Numbered from the stretch's first letter, positions 7,353-14,802 are shown. The stretch: 34,988 nucleotides of DNA from Bacilli bacterium (GCA_024407995.1 JAKSVL010000003.1:1-34988), one strand, 5' to 3'. Notes: generated by a model not told the origin, from the sequence alone. Program-made: numbers and translations.

Positions 7353-8560
7353 ATATAAAAGACTATTTTGAACAAGCCGACCGTGGTGATTATCAACGTG
7401 AAAACTTTGATGACTTTTTGAAGAAAGTCTCTTTTAAATATAACGTTCCTTCCATTCATATCGCGGGCAGCAATGGTAAAGGTACTACTGCGAACTATCT
7501 CGCTAACATTTATCAAGTTCATGGTTTAAAAGTTGGTCTATACACTTCTCCATATTTAAACGATGTAAATGAAATGATAAGCATCAATGGAGAAAACATT
7601 TCTGATAATGATATTGAATCCGCATTAAAAGAGAATGATAAATTGTTCCAAAAATATGGCTTGTCCGCTTTTGAAATTCAAACATTTATTGCCTTAAATT
7701 ATTTCCAAAAAAACAATGTTGATTTAGCCATTATTGAATGTGGAATGGGCGGTGAAATTGATGCCACAAATATCTTTGAACCAATCCTTTCAATCATCAC
7801 ATCAATCAGTCTAGAACACACAGCATTTTTAGGCCGCTCTTTGTGTGAAATTGCTTATCAAAAAGCCGGTGTTATTAAGGATGAAATTCCTGTTATCACA
7901 GGCATACTTGAAGACGAAGCTATTAACACAATCGTAGAAGTTGCAAAAGAAAGACATTCCCAAGTTATCGTTTCAGTCGAACCTGCAAATGTAGTTTATA
8001 GTGATTATGGTTATACATTTGCATATCTCACCTATACAGATCTTAGAATCAACTCTTCTGCAACATATTCATTAAAAGATGCTTGTATCGCTTTAGAAGC
8101 GGTCAATAAGCTACAAGATAGATATCAAATTAGCGAACAAGAAATTCATGAAGGACTCGCTAAAACATATATGCCAGTTCGTATGGAAATTATGAACGAG
8201 AAACCACTTATCATTATTGATGGTTCGCATAATCCAGAAGGTGTGTACAACATGGTTAAATCACTACCTTATGTCGTCGGAAATCGAGAACTTCACGTTT
8301 TATTCGCTTGTTTTAAAGATAAAAATGTTGAACGTATGTTGTCGTATTTAGGCGAATATAGTAAGGACATTACTTTAACAACATTCCCACATAAACGTGC
8401 TAGAACAGAAGAAGATTATTTCCTCTATTTAGACGATCATCATTTTAGCGAAGATGCGATTGCTGCTTTAGCTGAACTAAAGGAAAAATATCCAGAAGAT
8501 GTAATTTTAATCGTTGGTTCATTAGCGTTTGCAGCATATATGAAAAACACAATAAAATAG
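7349..8560 (+). CDS. folC: Folylpolyglutamate synthase / dihydrofolate synthase
   Basis: A 403-residue Mur-ligase-family enzyme that adds glutamates to folates so they stay in the cell and bind their enzymes. The ATP loop is GSNGKGTT (40-47), followed by TSPYL, the family signature ECGMGGEIDATN near 130-141, ITSISLEHTAFLG, and the C-domain signature DGSHNPEG near 291. It overlaps smpB by 4 bases (ATGA), with GGAG upstream inside smpB. The following gene is a folate-type ECF transporter subunit, which suggests import of folate and trapping by polyglutamylation. Whether it also has dihydrofolate synthase activity is not decided by these motifs. Confidence 0.96.
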   Translation: MNIKDYFEQADRGDYQRENFDDFLKKVSFKYNVPSIHIAGSNGKGTTANYLANIYQVHGLKVGLYTSPYLNDVNEMISINGENISDNDIESALKENDKLFQKYGLSAFEIQTFIALNYFQKNNVDLAIIECGMGGEIDATNIFEPILSIITSISLEHTAFLGRSLCEIAYQKAGVIKDEIPVITGILEDEAINTIVEVAKERHSQVIVSVEPANVVYSDYGYTFAYLTYTDLRINSSATYSLKDACIALEAVNKLQDRYQISEQEIHEGLAKTYMPVRMEIMNEKPLIIIDGSHNPEGVYNMVKSLPYVVGNRELHVLFACFKDKNVERMLSYLGEYSKDITLTTFPHKRARTEEDYFLYLDDHHFSEDAIAALAELKEKYPEDVILIVGSLAFAAYMKNTIK

Positions 8561-8570
8561 GTTAAAACAA

Positions 8571-9341
8571 ATGCATTTAATTAAAACAAGATTAAGCGTT
8601 ATACAAAAGATTTGCCTTTCTGGTTTGATTATGGCTTTGGTCGTAATTTTACAAAAAGTTGTGGCAATAAATTACCTCGCGTTTGCGCCTTTTTTACGTG
8701 TCAGTTTAGGTGGGCCTGCACTCATCATGTTTGCCTCCATTTTATCAGGCCCTGTTTATGGTCTTTTTATCGGTATGGGCAGTGACCTTTTGGGCTATCT
8801 TGTTTTTGATCCAAGAGTGTATCCTCCTTACTTACAAATCACTGCGATTTATGCTCTTCTTGGTTTTGTGAGTTACTTTATTTTTTCTATCGTTTTTTCT
8901 ATCAAAAATCGTAAAGCAATGGCCATCACTGAGATTTGTTTTCTTGCCGCTATTTGGGCGGTAGTGGCCATTTTTACTTTGACCAGAAATGAAATCACTT
9001 TATTTAGCTCAACATATGAGCTTTCAGTTTTAAGCAAAACGCTAGTATGCACTGTTTCAGGCGTCATATTGCTCGCTATTATTCTTTTAAGTATTTTAAT
9101 CAAGCCAAAGGATGATAATGTCTTAGCGAGCCCATTACACATTTGCTTCGCCTCATTTATTTGTGATTTCTTTGTTTTGGTCTTGTTTGGCAGTGTGATG
9201 AAAGCTTGGGCATTTGGCTTTGCCACTTTCTTAGCAATTATTGTTTCACAATCGTTAGTAATGTTCTTTAACGTATTTATTGATACGTTCTTTATTTCAG
9301 CGTTCCAACGCTTCACTAAAAAGTTTTATGTGGGAGATTAG
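8571..9341 (+). CDS. folT: ECF transporter substrate-binding (S) subunit, folate type
   Basis: A 256-residue membrane protein whose N-terminal half follows the FolT-type ECF S-component pattern: a first helix with VVILQKVVAI, then FLRVSLGGPALIMFASILSGPVYGLFIG, a helix with GSDLLGYLVF, and YPPYLQITAIYALLGF. FolT proteins are usually 170-190 residues. This one has about 70 extra residues in the middle (roughly 105-180), including two more hydrophobic stretches. ECF modules capture a vitamin through the S subunit and use a shared EcfA/EcfT motor, which must be elsewhere. The preceding gene is folC, 10 bases away, which supports folate as substrate; this is inference. The ribosome site is weak (TAGG about 10 bases upstream), suggesting coupling to folC. 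Confidence 0.75.
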   Translation: MHLIKTRLSVIQKICLSGLIMALVVILQKVVAINYLAFAPFLRVSLGGPALIMFASILSGPVYGLFIGMGSDLLGYLVFDPRVYPPYLQITAIYALLGFVSYFIFSIVFSIKNRKAMAITEICFLAAIWAVVAIFTLTRNEITLFSSTYELSVLSKTLVCTVSGVILLAIILLSILIKPKDDNVLASPLHICFASFICDFFVLVLFGSVMKAWAFGFATFLAIIVSQSLVMFFNVFIDTFFISAFQRFTKKFYVGD

Positions 9342-9342
9342 T

Positions 9343-9510
9343 ATGGAAGAAGAAAAGAAAACTCTTGATGAATTAGATGAAACTGAAGTCGTTCCTGTTG
9401 ATGAAAAACATGAAACATTTCATTTCCCTTGGGCAGTCGCTATTATCATTGGCGTTTTGATGCTTTTAATCATTGCCTGTTTTATTGTAATCATGATTTT
9501 GGAACACTAA
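9343..9510 (+). CDS. Small single-pass membrane protein, unknown function
   Basis: A 55-residue protein I do not recognise. The first 30 residues are soluble and acidic (EEEKKTLDELDETEVV), followed by one strong transmembrane segment (about residues 31-52) and the tail LEH. The ATG at 9343 is preferred over an in-frame start near 9280 because it begins one base after the folT stop and GGGAG (9332-9336) is well placed. The longer version would only re-read the end of folT. It closes the operon that starts with the O-antigen ligase-like gene. It is not SecE, which is encoded 270 bases downstream. It could be an accessory of the transporter, but nothing proves that. Confidence 0.7.
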   Translation: MEEEKKTLDELDETEVVPVDEKHETFHFPWAVAIIIGVLMLLIIACFIVIMILEH

Positions 9511-9558
9511 TTATTAGTGAATTTCCTCAAAATTAGCATGTAAAGAGATAAATATTTC

Positions 9559-9587
9559 TTTACAAAAAATAGATGGAGTGATAGTGT
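9559..9587 (+). promoter_or_regulatory. Possible promoter of rpmG-secE-nusG
   Basis: TTTACA (9559-9564), 17 bases, TAGTGT (9582-9587). The -35 is good and the -10 poor. No terminator is seen after the preceding small gene, so read-through is also possible. Confidence 0.35.
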
Positions 9588-9620
9588 ATTAAAAGTTAAT
9601 CGTATATAGGGGGTCAGGAG

Positions 9621-9767
9621 ATGAGAATAAAAGTTCTTTTGATTTGCGAGGAGTGCCTCTCCCGAAACTATACAACAACGATTAAAAAAGAAGGTGCTTC
9701 AAACCTTCAAATGAAAAAGTATTGTAAGCGTTGTAATAAGATGACGCTTCACAAAATAAGTAAATAG
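9621..9767 (+). CDS. rpmG: Ribosomal protein bL33
   Basis: A 48-residue large-subunit ribosomal protein. It begins [17 protein letters not shown], continues with a TTTIKKEG strand and ends [15 protein letters not shown], the usual bL33 shape. Two CxxC pairs (Cys9/Cys12 and Cys35/Cys38) make this the zinc-ribbon form rather than the cysteine-free one. AGGGGG about 7 bases before the ATG, and AGGAG directly next to it, serve as ribosome site. Its TAG stop forms part of the TAGGAGG site of secE, so the two are translated in step. The order rpmG-secE-nusG is the standard Bacillota arrangement. Confidence 0.93.
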   Translation: MRIKVLLICEECLSRNYTTTIKKEGASNLQMKKYCKRCNKMTLHKISK

Positions 9768-9778
9768 GAGGTCCAACT

Positions 9779-9970
9779 ATGGGTCTTGGAAAATTTGCAA
9801 AAGATGTAGTTAAAGAAGGCAAGCGTGTTCGCTGGCCTAAGAGAGATGTGTTAATTCCATCAATTATTGTGGTCGTTATCATTTCTGCATTAACCGGCAT
9901 CATCTTGATGGGTGAAGACGCACTTGGTAAAAGTTTAATTGATGTTTTAAAACAAACCTTCAATAGATAG
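9779..9970 (+). CDS. secE: Preprotein translocase subunit SecE
   Basis: A 63-residue short-form SecE, the small essential subunit of the SecYEG channel in the cytoplasmic membrane. It has the amphipathic N-terminal helix with KEGKRVRWPKRD (the conserved region before the membrane helix, with the usual W-P pair), then one transmembrane segment (about residues 29-45) and a short outer tail. TAGGAGG lies 8 bases before the ATG. It is between rpmG and nusG, as in most Bacillota. Confidence 0.95.
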   Translation: MGLGKFAKDVVKEGKRVRWPKRDVLIPSIIVVVIISALTGIILMGEDALGKSLIDVLKQTFNR

Positions 9971-9980
9971 GAGTAGTGTT

Positions 9981-10589
9981 ATGGCAGACGAAGTTAAATT
10001 TACAGATAGCACCACCGATTTAAGTGAAGGTGAATCAAATGTGACATTAGGCGAAAAAGCTTGGTATGTCGTTAATACTTATTCAACACACGAAAACAAA
10101 GTTAAAGAAAACCTCCGTCGTCGTGTCGAATCTATGGGTTTGGAAGATTTAATCTTCCGTATCATCGTCGCAGAGCAAGAAGTTCCTGTTATGAAAGATG
10201 GTATGCCTACAGATAAAACTAGAATGAAAAACCTCTATCCAGGTTATGTCTTCGTAGAAATGATTATGACAGACTATGCTTGGTACGTTGTCCGTAATAC
10301 TCCAGGTGTTACAGGCTTCGTTGGATCTTCTGGTAAAGGTACAACACCATCCCCAGTGCCACGTGAACAAATTGAACCAGTTCTTAAAAGAATGGGTGAA
10401 ATTGACGCTGATATGTTTGATCGTTATAGTGTTGATGACTATGTCAAAGTCATCCATGGTCCACTTGAAGGCACCGAAGGTAGAATCCTTTCTATCAACC
10501 GCGATACCAAAGTCGTTGAACTCGAAACCATCTTCTTTGGTAGAGCAACTAAAGTCGAAGTTGACTTCTCTGAAATCGATAAGATCTAG
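9981..10589 (+). CDS. nusG: Transcription elongation/termination factor NusG
   Basis: A 202-residue NusG. After a 25-residue acidic leader, the NGN domain starts at EKAWYVVNTYSTHENKV and includes LYPGYVFVEM and NTPGVTGFVG. The C-terminal KOW domain has the pattern DYVKVIHGPLEGTEGRI and ends near EVDFSEIDKI. It binds RNA polymerase and modulates pausing and Rho or ribosome coupling. AGGAG lies upstream, 10 bases after secE. Normally rplK follows at once; here a terminator and the oppositely oriented ktrBA operon intervene. Confidence 0.97.
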   Translation: MADEVKFTDSTTDLSEGESNVTLGEKAWYVVNTYSTHENKVKENLRRRVESMGLEDLIFRIIVAEQEVPVMKDGMPTDKTRMKNLYPGYVFVEMIMTDYAWYVVRNTPGVTGFVGSSGKGTTPSPVPREQIEPVLKRMGEIDADMFDRYSVDDYVKVIHGPLEGTEGRILSINRDTKVVELETIFFGRATKVEVDFSEIDKI

Positions 10590-10611
10590 AGTCGTTAATA
10601 ATAAGCAACAA

Positions 10612-10640
10612 AAAAGGCTCCAATCGGAGCCTTTTGTTTT
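10612..10640. terminator. Bidirectional terminator between nusG and ktrA
   Basis: Stem AAAAGGCTCC (10612-10621) and GGAGCCTTTT (10626-10635) with loop AATC. T-rich tails occur on both strands, so it can end nusG transcripts and those of the convergent ktrBA operon. Confidence 0.93.
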
Positions 10641-10651
10641 GCAAACAAATA

Positions 10652-11335
10652 TTAAAGAGTTCTCTTTTTCTTTCTGCCACCATTGATGGCTTCACGGAAG
10701 TTTCTGATTTCTTTTGTACCACCAACGACGAAGATTGTGTCATCTGGTAATAATGAGTCATTGCCACCTGGGACAAATGAACGGCCGTTTCTCATAACAA
10801 GAACGATACTGACACCATATTTATCTTTGGATGATAAATCTTTTAATTGTTCTGGCACATAACCATTGTTAATAACGATAGAAACAACAGAGTACTTATC
10901 ATCTAGTTTATAGAAGTCTTTAAAGTCTTCGTTACCAAGTCTATTTGCTAAAGCAACACCTGCAGCTTTTTGTGGCATGATAACTTCAGTTGCCCCTAAC
11001 TTTTTCATAATTGAGGTGTAATATGGATCGTCAACACGAACAATGATGGTTTTAACGCCTAATTCCTTAAGAATAACTGTAGTTAAGATGCTAGCTTCAA
11101 TGTGTGAACCATAAGCGACGATAGCAGCATCAACGTCCTTAATACCTAAATCCTTAAGAGCTTCTTCATCGGTACTATTAGCAACAGCGACAGTAGGAAG
11201 TAAGCCACTGATTTTTTTGACCGCTTCTTCATTGCTATCGATAGCGATGACATCCATGCCATTGTCTACTAATTCTTCAACGATAGAAATACCAAATTGT
11301 CCAAGTCCGATGACTGCAAATGATTTTTTAGCCAT
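10652..11335 (-). CDS. ktrA: Potassium channel regulatory subunit KtrA/TrkA type
   Basis: A 227-residue cytoplasmic gating protein with two RCK domains. The N-terminal Rossmann part has FAVIGLGQFGISIVEEL (glycine motif at residues 10-15), the acidic residue of IAIDSNEE that holds the nucleotide ribose, and VANSTDEEAL. The C-terminal RCK_C part (about 140-215) ends with DTIFVVGG. Family proteins form an octameric ring under KtrB, control K+ uptake through ATP/ADP, and in many Bacillota bind c-di-AMP through RCK_C. AGGAGGAA precedes the ATG. It starts 15 bases after the ktrB stop. The final basic stretch GGRKKKRTL is unusual but short. Confidence 0.93.
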   Translation of the reverse strand: MAKKSFAVIGLGQFGISIVEELVDNGMDVIAIDSNEEAVKKISGLLPTVAVANSTDEEALKDLGIKDVDAAIVAYGSHIEASILTTVILKELGVKTIIVRVDDPYYTSIMKKLGATEVIMPQKAAGVALANRLGNEDFKDFYKLDDKYSVVSIVINNGYVPEQLKDLSSKDKYGVSIVLVMRNGRSFVPGGNDSLLPDDTIFVVGGTKEIRNFREAINGGRKKKRTL

Positions 11336-11350
11336 ATAAAGATTCCTCCT

Positions 11351-12787
11351 CTAACCGATTAAAAAATCCTCTTCAACAAAACTATAATGTGAATTCGTTG
11401 TTTTGTCCAAGTTATTTTGGAATAATTGGAAAAAAGCCATTGGTCCCAAGTGACCAATTAACATTAATAAACATAACACTAATTTCGATCCTGTTGATAA
11501 GAATGGTTCTAAGCCTGTATAGAAACCAACGTTACCAAAGCAAGAGAATACTTCGTATAAATAGAAAGATGCTTTGTCATTAGCGATTTTTTCGCTTAAT
11601 ACATAACCATCGACATCTTTTACACCGAATAAAGAAACCAAGATAAATGACACAAATAAGAAGGTAACGATAATAAACACTAGTGACATACTCTTGGCCA
11701 CAAGATCATAACTATAACGGCGTTTGAAAGCAGATAATTTCTTGCCACTGAAATAAGAAATAATTGTCAAAACAATAATGAAAGCAGTGGTAATTTTTAA
11801 GCCACCCGCAGTAGAAAGCGGCGAGCCACCAACAAGCATCAAAAGACAGCAAATCATACGACCAGGAAGAGAAATATCTTCTTGAGGATAGATGGTAAAT
11901 CCAGCAGTTCTACAGTTGATAGATTGCATCAAAGCTTCATATAAATTCATCGGATTATTTGCCTTAAATCCTTCGGTGAAAAATAGTAAGAAAGTGGAGA
12001 TAAAAATCATACCAAAAGTCATGGTCAAACAGACCTTAGTAAAAGCCGACCAACGACGTAATGGTTTGTGCTCCACAATGATATCAATAATAACTAAGAA
12101 AGAGATTCCGCCTAAGAGGGATAAAATCGCCATGTAGATAGTGGAATAGTAGTATAAGAAATTGCTTGTAGAAATAAAAGTACCGCCAGTGGCGCTTAAA
12201 CCATCAATTAGCGAGGACGTACCGCTAAATAAGTCGAACCCCACATTGTTAAAAGCGGAAACGGCATAGAAAATAGAATAATAAATACCTTTTAAAGGAT
12301 TATCAGGGAAAACTTGTAAAAAGAAAGGCACACCGAGGGCAATTCCAATTGCTTCACATACCGCGGTAATTGCGATTAATCGACGCACGTACTTCACGAT
12401 TTCGCCAAAGTTATCAAAAGAAATAGCTTGAGAAATCATTAAGCGATCTTTAAATTGTAATCTTCCTCTAAAAATAGTAACTAAGAAGGTTAAAATTGTA
12501 ACGATACCTAAACCACCTGTTTGCACTAAGACGAGAACTATGATTTGACCTGCTAAAGATAAGGTGTTTGCAAGGCCATCTGGATAGGTAGTAACCCCCG
12601 TTAAAGTCATGGATGCCAGTGAGGTGAAAAAGGCGTCTAAATATGTACCAACATGACACCACTCATTGTTAGGGTTATCTCTAAAAGAAAATGGCATGCT
12701 CAATAGTAACGAACCGATTAAAGCAAATGTCAAAAATGAAACGATGAGTAGTAAATATGGATTGACCTTAAATTTTTTGGATTTCAT
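11351..12787 (-). CDS. ktrB: Potassium transporter membrane subunit KtrB/TrkH type
   Basis: A 478-residue K+ transporter of the Trk/Ktr/HKT superfamily. The four repeated pore loops can be seen by their filter glycines: SMTLTGVTT, AFNNVGFDLF, NCRTAGFTI and CFGNVGFYTGL, each between two transmembrane helices. An in-frame GTG at 12811 would add 8 residues, but it lies inside the spacer of a near-consensus promoter, so I chose the ATG at 12787. It is first in an operon with ktrA. There is no ribosome site at either start; the transcript probably begins at or next to the ATG. Confidence 0.94.
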   Translation of the reverse strand: MKSKKFKVNPYLLLIVSFLTFALIGSLLLSMPFSFRDNPNNEWCHVGTYLDAFFTSLASMTLTGVTTYPDGLANTLSLAGQIIVLVLVQTGGLGIVTILTFLVTIFRGRLQFKDRLMISQAISFDNFGEIVKYVRRLIAITAVCEAIGIALGVPFFLQVFPDNPLKGIYYSIFYAVSAFNNVGFDLFSGTSSLIDGLSATGGTFISTSNFLYYYSTIYMAILSLLGGISFLVIIDIIVEHKPLRRWSAFTKVCLTMTFGMIFISTFLLFFTEGFKANNPMNLYEALMQSINCRTAGFTIYPQEDISLPGRMICCLLMLVGGSPLSTAGGLKITTAFIIVLTIISYFSGKKLSAFKRRYSYDLVAKSMSLVFIIVTFLFVSFILVSLFGVKDVDGYVLSEKIANDKASFYLYEVFSCFGNVGFYTGLEPFLSTGSKLVLCLLMLIGHLGPMAFFQLFQNNLDKTTNSHYSFVEEDFLIG

Positions 12788-12795
12788 TTGGCGAT

Positions 12796-12824
12796 ATAAT
12801 ACACTTGCCACAGTTAAATGTCAA
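12796..12824 (-). promoter_or_regulatory. Strong promoter of ktrBA, leaderless arrangement
   Basis: On the minus strand: consensus TTGACA (12824-12819), 17 bases, TATTAT (12801-12796), then 8 bases (ATCGCCAA) and the ATG at 12787. The predicted start is within about 2 bases of the start codon. Confidence 0.75.
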
Positions 12825-12831
12825 ATAAAAA

Positions 12832-12849
12832 CAAATCATTAATGATTTG
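12832..12849. promoter_or_regulatory. 18-base perfect palindrome upstream of the ktrB promoter
   Basis: CAAATCATTAATGATTTG is a perfect dyad without a spacer, 7 bases upstream of the ktrB -35. It looks like a site for a dimeric transcription factor; which one is unknown. Confidence 0.5.
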
Positions 12850-12894
12850 ATAGTATACAAATTGTCTATTAAAGAAGAAAAAGCAAAAAAACGC

Positions 12895-12924
12895 TTGCTA
12901 CGCTTGTACGTAATTTGATACGAT
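12895..12924 (+). promoter_or_regulatory. Predicted promoter of rplK-rplA
   Basis: TTGCTA (12895-12900), 18 bases, TACGAT (12919-12924). A competing pairing is TTGTAC (12904-12909) with TATAAG (12926-12931), 16 bases apart. Either gives a leader of about 115 bases before the GTG of rplK. Confidence 0.5.
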
Positions 12925-12930
12925 ATATAA

Positions 12931-13042
12931 GCGTGTTGTCTAGCGCTATGAGAGAGCGCAAGCGCACGTGAGAAATTACGTTCCGTGGAAGAGTGGCGAT
13001 CACTCAATAAACCACGGCACTGACAAAAACTACATAAGGAGG
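12931..13042 (+). promoter_or_regulatory. Structured leader of rplK-rplA, candidate L1 autoregulatory site
   Basis: The leader can form GCGCT (12943-12947) with AGCGC (12955-12959 or 12961-12965). It can also form a two-part hairpin: CCGTGG (12983-12988) with CCACGG (13012-13017) enclosing GAGTG (12991-12995) with CACTC (13001-13005), separated by an asymmetric internal loop (AA opposite AATAAA). L1 is known to repress rplKA mRNA by binding an asymmetric-loop mimic of its 23S site, and this is the expected place. The match to that motif is inferred, not aligned. AAGGAGG (13036-13042) is the ribosome site. Confidence 0.45.
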
Positions 13043-13050
13043 AAAGTCAA

Positions 13051-13461
13051 GTGAAGAAAATCGCGAAAGTCGTGAAAATGGAACTTCCTGGTGGTGAAGC
13101 AAAGCCAGGTCCAAAACTCGCTTCTGCTGGTGTTAACATGGGTAAATTCTGCACAGATTTCAATGCTAAAACCGCTGATAGACGTGGTGAAATCGTTCCA
13201 GTTATTATCACCGCTTATGAAGACAAGTCCTGTGACTTTGTCATCAAAACCTCTCCAGTAGCAGGTTTAATCTTAAAAGCTGCTGGCATTCAAAAAGGTA
13301 GCGCCACTGGCCGTAAGACCCAAGTTGGCAAAATTACCAGAGCTCAACTCAGACAAATTGCTGAATACAAGCTCCCAGATCTCAACTGCGATGACATTGA
13401 GGCAGCTATGAAGATCGTTGAAGGCAGTGCCAATAATATGGGCATTGCAGTCGTTGACTAA
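13051..13461 (+). CDS. rplK: Ribosomal protein uL11
   Basis: A 136-residue ribosomal stalk-base protein that binds the GTPase-associated centre of 23S rRNA. It reads KKIAKVVKMELPGGEAKPGP, with the proline-rich segment PGPKLASAGVNMGKFCTDFN typical of L11. The C-terminal RNA-binding domain is GSATGRKTQVGKITRAQLRQIA and the end is EGSANNMGIAVVD. The start codon is GTG, set by AAGGAGG 8 bases upstream. It is followed by rplA after 11 bases. Confidence 0.97.
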   Translation: MKKIAKVVKMELPGGEAKPGPKLASAGVNMGKFCTDFNAKTADRRGEIVPVIITAYEDKSCDFVIKTSPVAGLILKAAGIQKGSATGRKTQVGKITRAQLRQIAEYKLPDLNCDDIEAAMKIVEGSANNMGIAVVD

Positions 13462-13472
13462 GGAGAATCGGT

Positions 13473-14156
13473 ATGTTTAGAAGCAAAAATTACAAAAACG
13501 CCGCTCAAAAAGTCGATGCTAACAAACTTTACACAATCGAAGAAGCTTGTGCATTAGTCAAAGAAACTTCCACAGTGAAGTTCGATGCTACTATTGATGT
13601 AAGCTTCAGACTCAATGTCGATCCAAAACAAGCTGACCAACAAGTCAGAGGAACTCTCATCCTCCCAAATGGTAATGGTAAAACAAAGAAAGTCTTAGCC
13701 ATCACCGACAAAGTTGACGATGCTTTAGCCGCCGGTGCTGATTTCGGAGGCGGTAACGAAATGCTCGAAAAGATCCAAAAAGAAAACTGGTTCGATTACG
13801 ATGTTATCGTTGCAACACCTAACATGATGGGCAATATCGGTAAATTAGGCCGTGTCTTAGGTCCAAAAGGCTTAATGCCAAACCCAAAGACTGGTACAGT
13901 TTCCCCAGATATCGCAAAAGCCATCAAAGAAATTAAAGCTGGTAAAGTCGAATATCGTGTTGACAAAGAAGCAAATATGCACGGTTGCATTGCTAAAGTG
14001 TCATTCGATACAGACAAGATTGTCCAAAACTTAAATGCTCTCGTTGATGCAGTTACAAAAGCAAAACCAGCAGTAGTTAAGGGCACTTACTTCAAAAAAG
14101 CTGTCATCCATACGACCATGGGTCCAGCCATTCAATTCACATTTGCTGGTCGTTAA
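13473..14156 (+). CDS. rplA: Ribosomal protein uL1
   Basis: A 227-residue L1-stalk protein. Recognisable stretches are [21 protein letters not shown], the [15 protein letters not shown] region, [40 protein letters not shown], and the closing [14 protein letters not shown]. In other bacteria L1 also represses its own rplKA mRNA. A 24-base coding-neutral gap follows before the rplJ leader, where I see no separate terminator. Confidence 0.98.
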   Translation: MFRSKNYKNAAQKVDANKLYTIEEACALVKETSTVKFDATIDVSFRLNVDPKQADQQVRGTLILPNGNGKTKKVLAITDKVDDALAAGADFGGGNEMLEKIQKENWFDYDVIVATPNMMGNIGKLGRVLGPKGLMPNPKTGTVSPDIAKAIKEIKAGKVEYRVDKEANMHGCIAKVSFDTDKIVQNLNALVDAVTKAKPAVVKGTYFKKAVIHTTMGPAIQFTFAGR

Positions 14157-14167
14157 TTAACAAAAGG

Positions 14168-14272
14168 TCAATATACCTAAGACAGTAACGGACGAAATAG
14201 TCTTAATCATGTTACCGAGGCGTATGTATAAATACCCATCGTATATTGGAGCCTCAAAAAATCAATTTTTTA
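14168..14272 (+). promoter_or_regulatory. L10 leader (rplJ-rplL autoregulatory RNA)
   Basis: CCTAAGACAGTAACGGAC and the later TTACCGAGGCG carry the hallmark CTAAGACAG...CCGAGG pattern of bacterial L10 leaders, bound by the L10(L12)4 complex. Downstream, GAGGC (14217-14221) can pair with GCCTC (14251-14255), followed after an A-rich stretch by TTTTTT (14266-14271), so an attenuator is possible in addition to translational control. Confidence 0.8.
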
Positions 14273-14292
14273 GAAAAAAGGAGGTCAAGAAT

Positions 14293-14778
14293 ATGAACCA
14301 AGCAGTCTTAGCAGCTAAATCCGAGACAGTCAATGAAATCAGTAGCAAAGCTAAAAATAGCCAAACAATCATTGTTTGTGAATATCGTGGCTTAACAGTT
14401 GCTCAAATTCAAGAAGTCAGACGTGCTCTCCGTAAGGAAAACGCTGAAATGAACGTTTACAAGAATTCTCTCGTTGAACGTGCATGTGATGAATTAGGCT
14501 ACACTGAACTCAAAGATGTTTTACAAGGTCCTAACGCTATCGTTTTCTCTGAAGACGTTATCGCCGGTGCCAAAGTCATCGCCAAATATGCTAAAAGACA
14601 TAGAGACGTTCTTGTTGTCAAAGGCGGTATCGTCGAAGGTAAATTCGTCGACGCTAAAGGCATGATCGAAGTTTCCAAACTTCCAGGCAAAGAAGGTCTT
14701 ATTTCCATGTTCTTATCGTGCTTACAAGCACCAATCCGCTCCTTCGCTTGCGCTGTCAAGGCAGTAGCGGACAAGTAA
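14293..14778 (+). CDS. rplJ: Ribosomal protein uL10
   Basis: A 161-residue stalk protein that anchors L7/L12 dimers. It starts MNQAVLAAKSETVNEIS and has the L10 signature region TIIVCEYRGLTVAQIQEVRRALR, then NSLVERACDELGY and GPNAIVFSED. The C-terminal helix that binds L7/L12 is short. The ATG at 14293 is chosen because AAGGAGGT lies 7 bases before it; an in-frame ATG at 14209 would translate the L10 leader and adds no conserved sequence. rplL follows after 24 bases. Confidence 0.96.
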   Translation: MNQAVLAAKSETVNEISSKAKNSQTIIVCEYRGLTVAQIQEVRRALRKENAEMNVYKNSLVERACDELGYTELKDVLQGPNAIVFSEDVIAGAKVIAKYAKRHRDVLVVKGGIVEGKFVDAKGMIEVSKLPGKEGLISMFLSCLQAPIRSFACAVKAVADK

Positions 14779-14802
14779 TGCCAATCTAGGAGGATTATTA
14801 TC

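Noticed and set aside
8873-9316. Minus-strand open frame (147 codons) opposite the FolT-like gene
   Set aside because: It lies wholly within a well-supported gene, its composition reflects the reverse of a membrane protein, and it has no motifs.
9280-9342. Longer N-terminus for the small membrane protein
   Set aside because: The extra 21 residues re-read the end of the FolT-like gene in another frame, and the ribosome site fits the ATG at 9343.
10276-10686. Plus-strand frame overlapping the end of nusG and the terminator
   Set aside because: It is a shifted frame of nusG that runs through the bidirectional terminator into the convergent gene.
12788-12811. GTG at 12811 as the ktrB start
   Set aside because: It falls in the spacer between consensus -35 and -10 elements, so it would not be transcribed from that promoter.
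14209-14292. ATG at 14209 as the rplJ start
   Set aside because: It would translate the conserved L10 leader RNA; the AAGGAGGT site fits the ATG at 14293, where L10 similarity begins.
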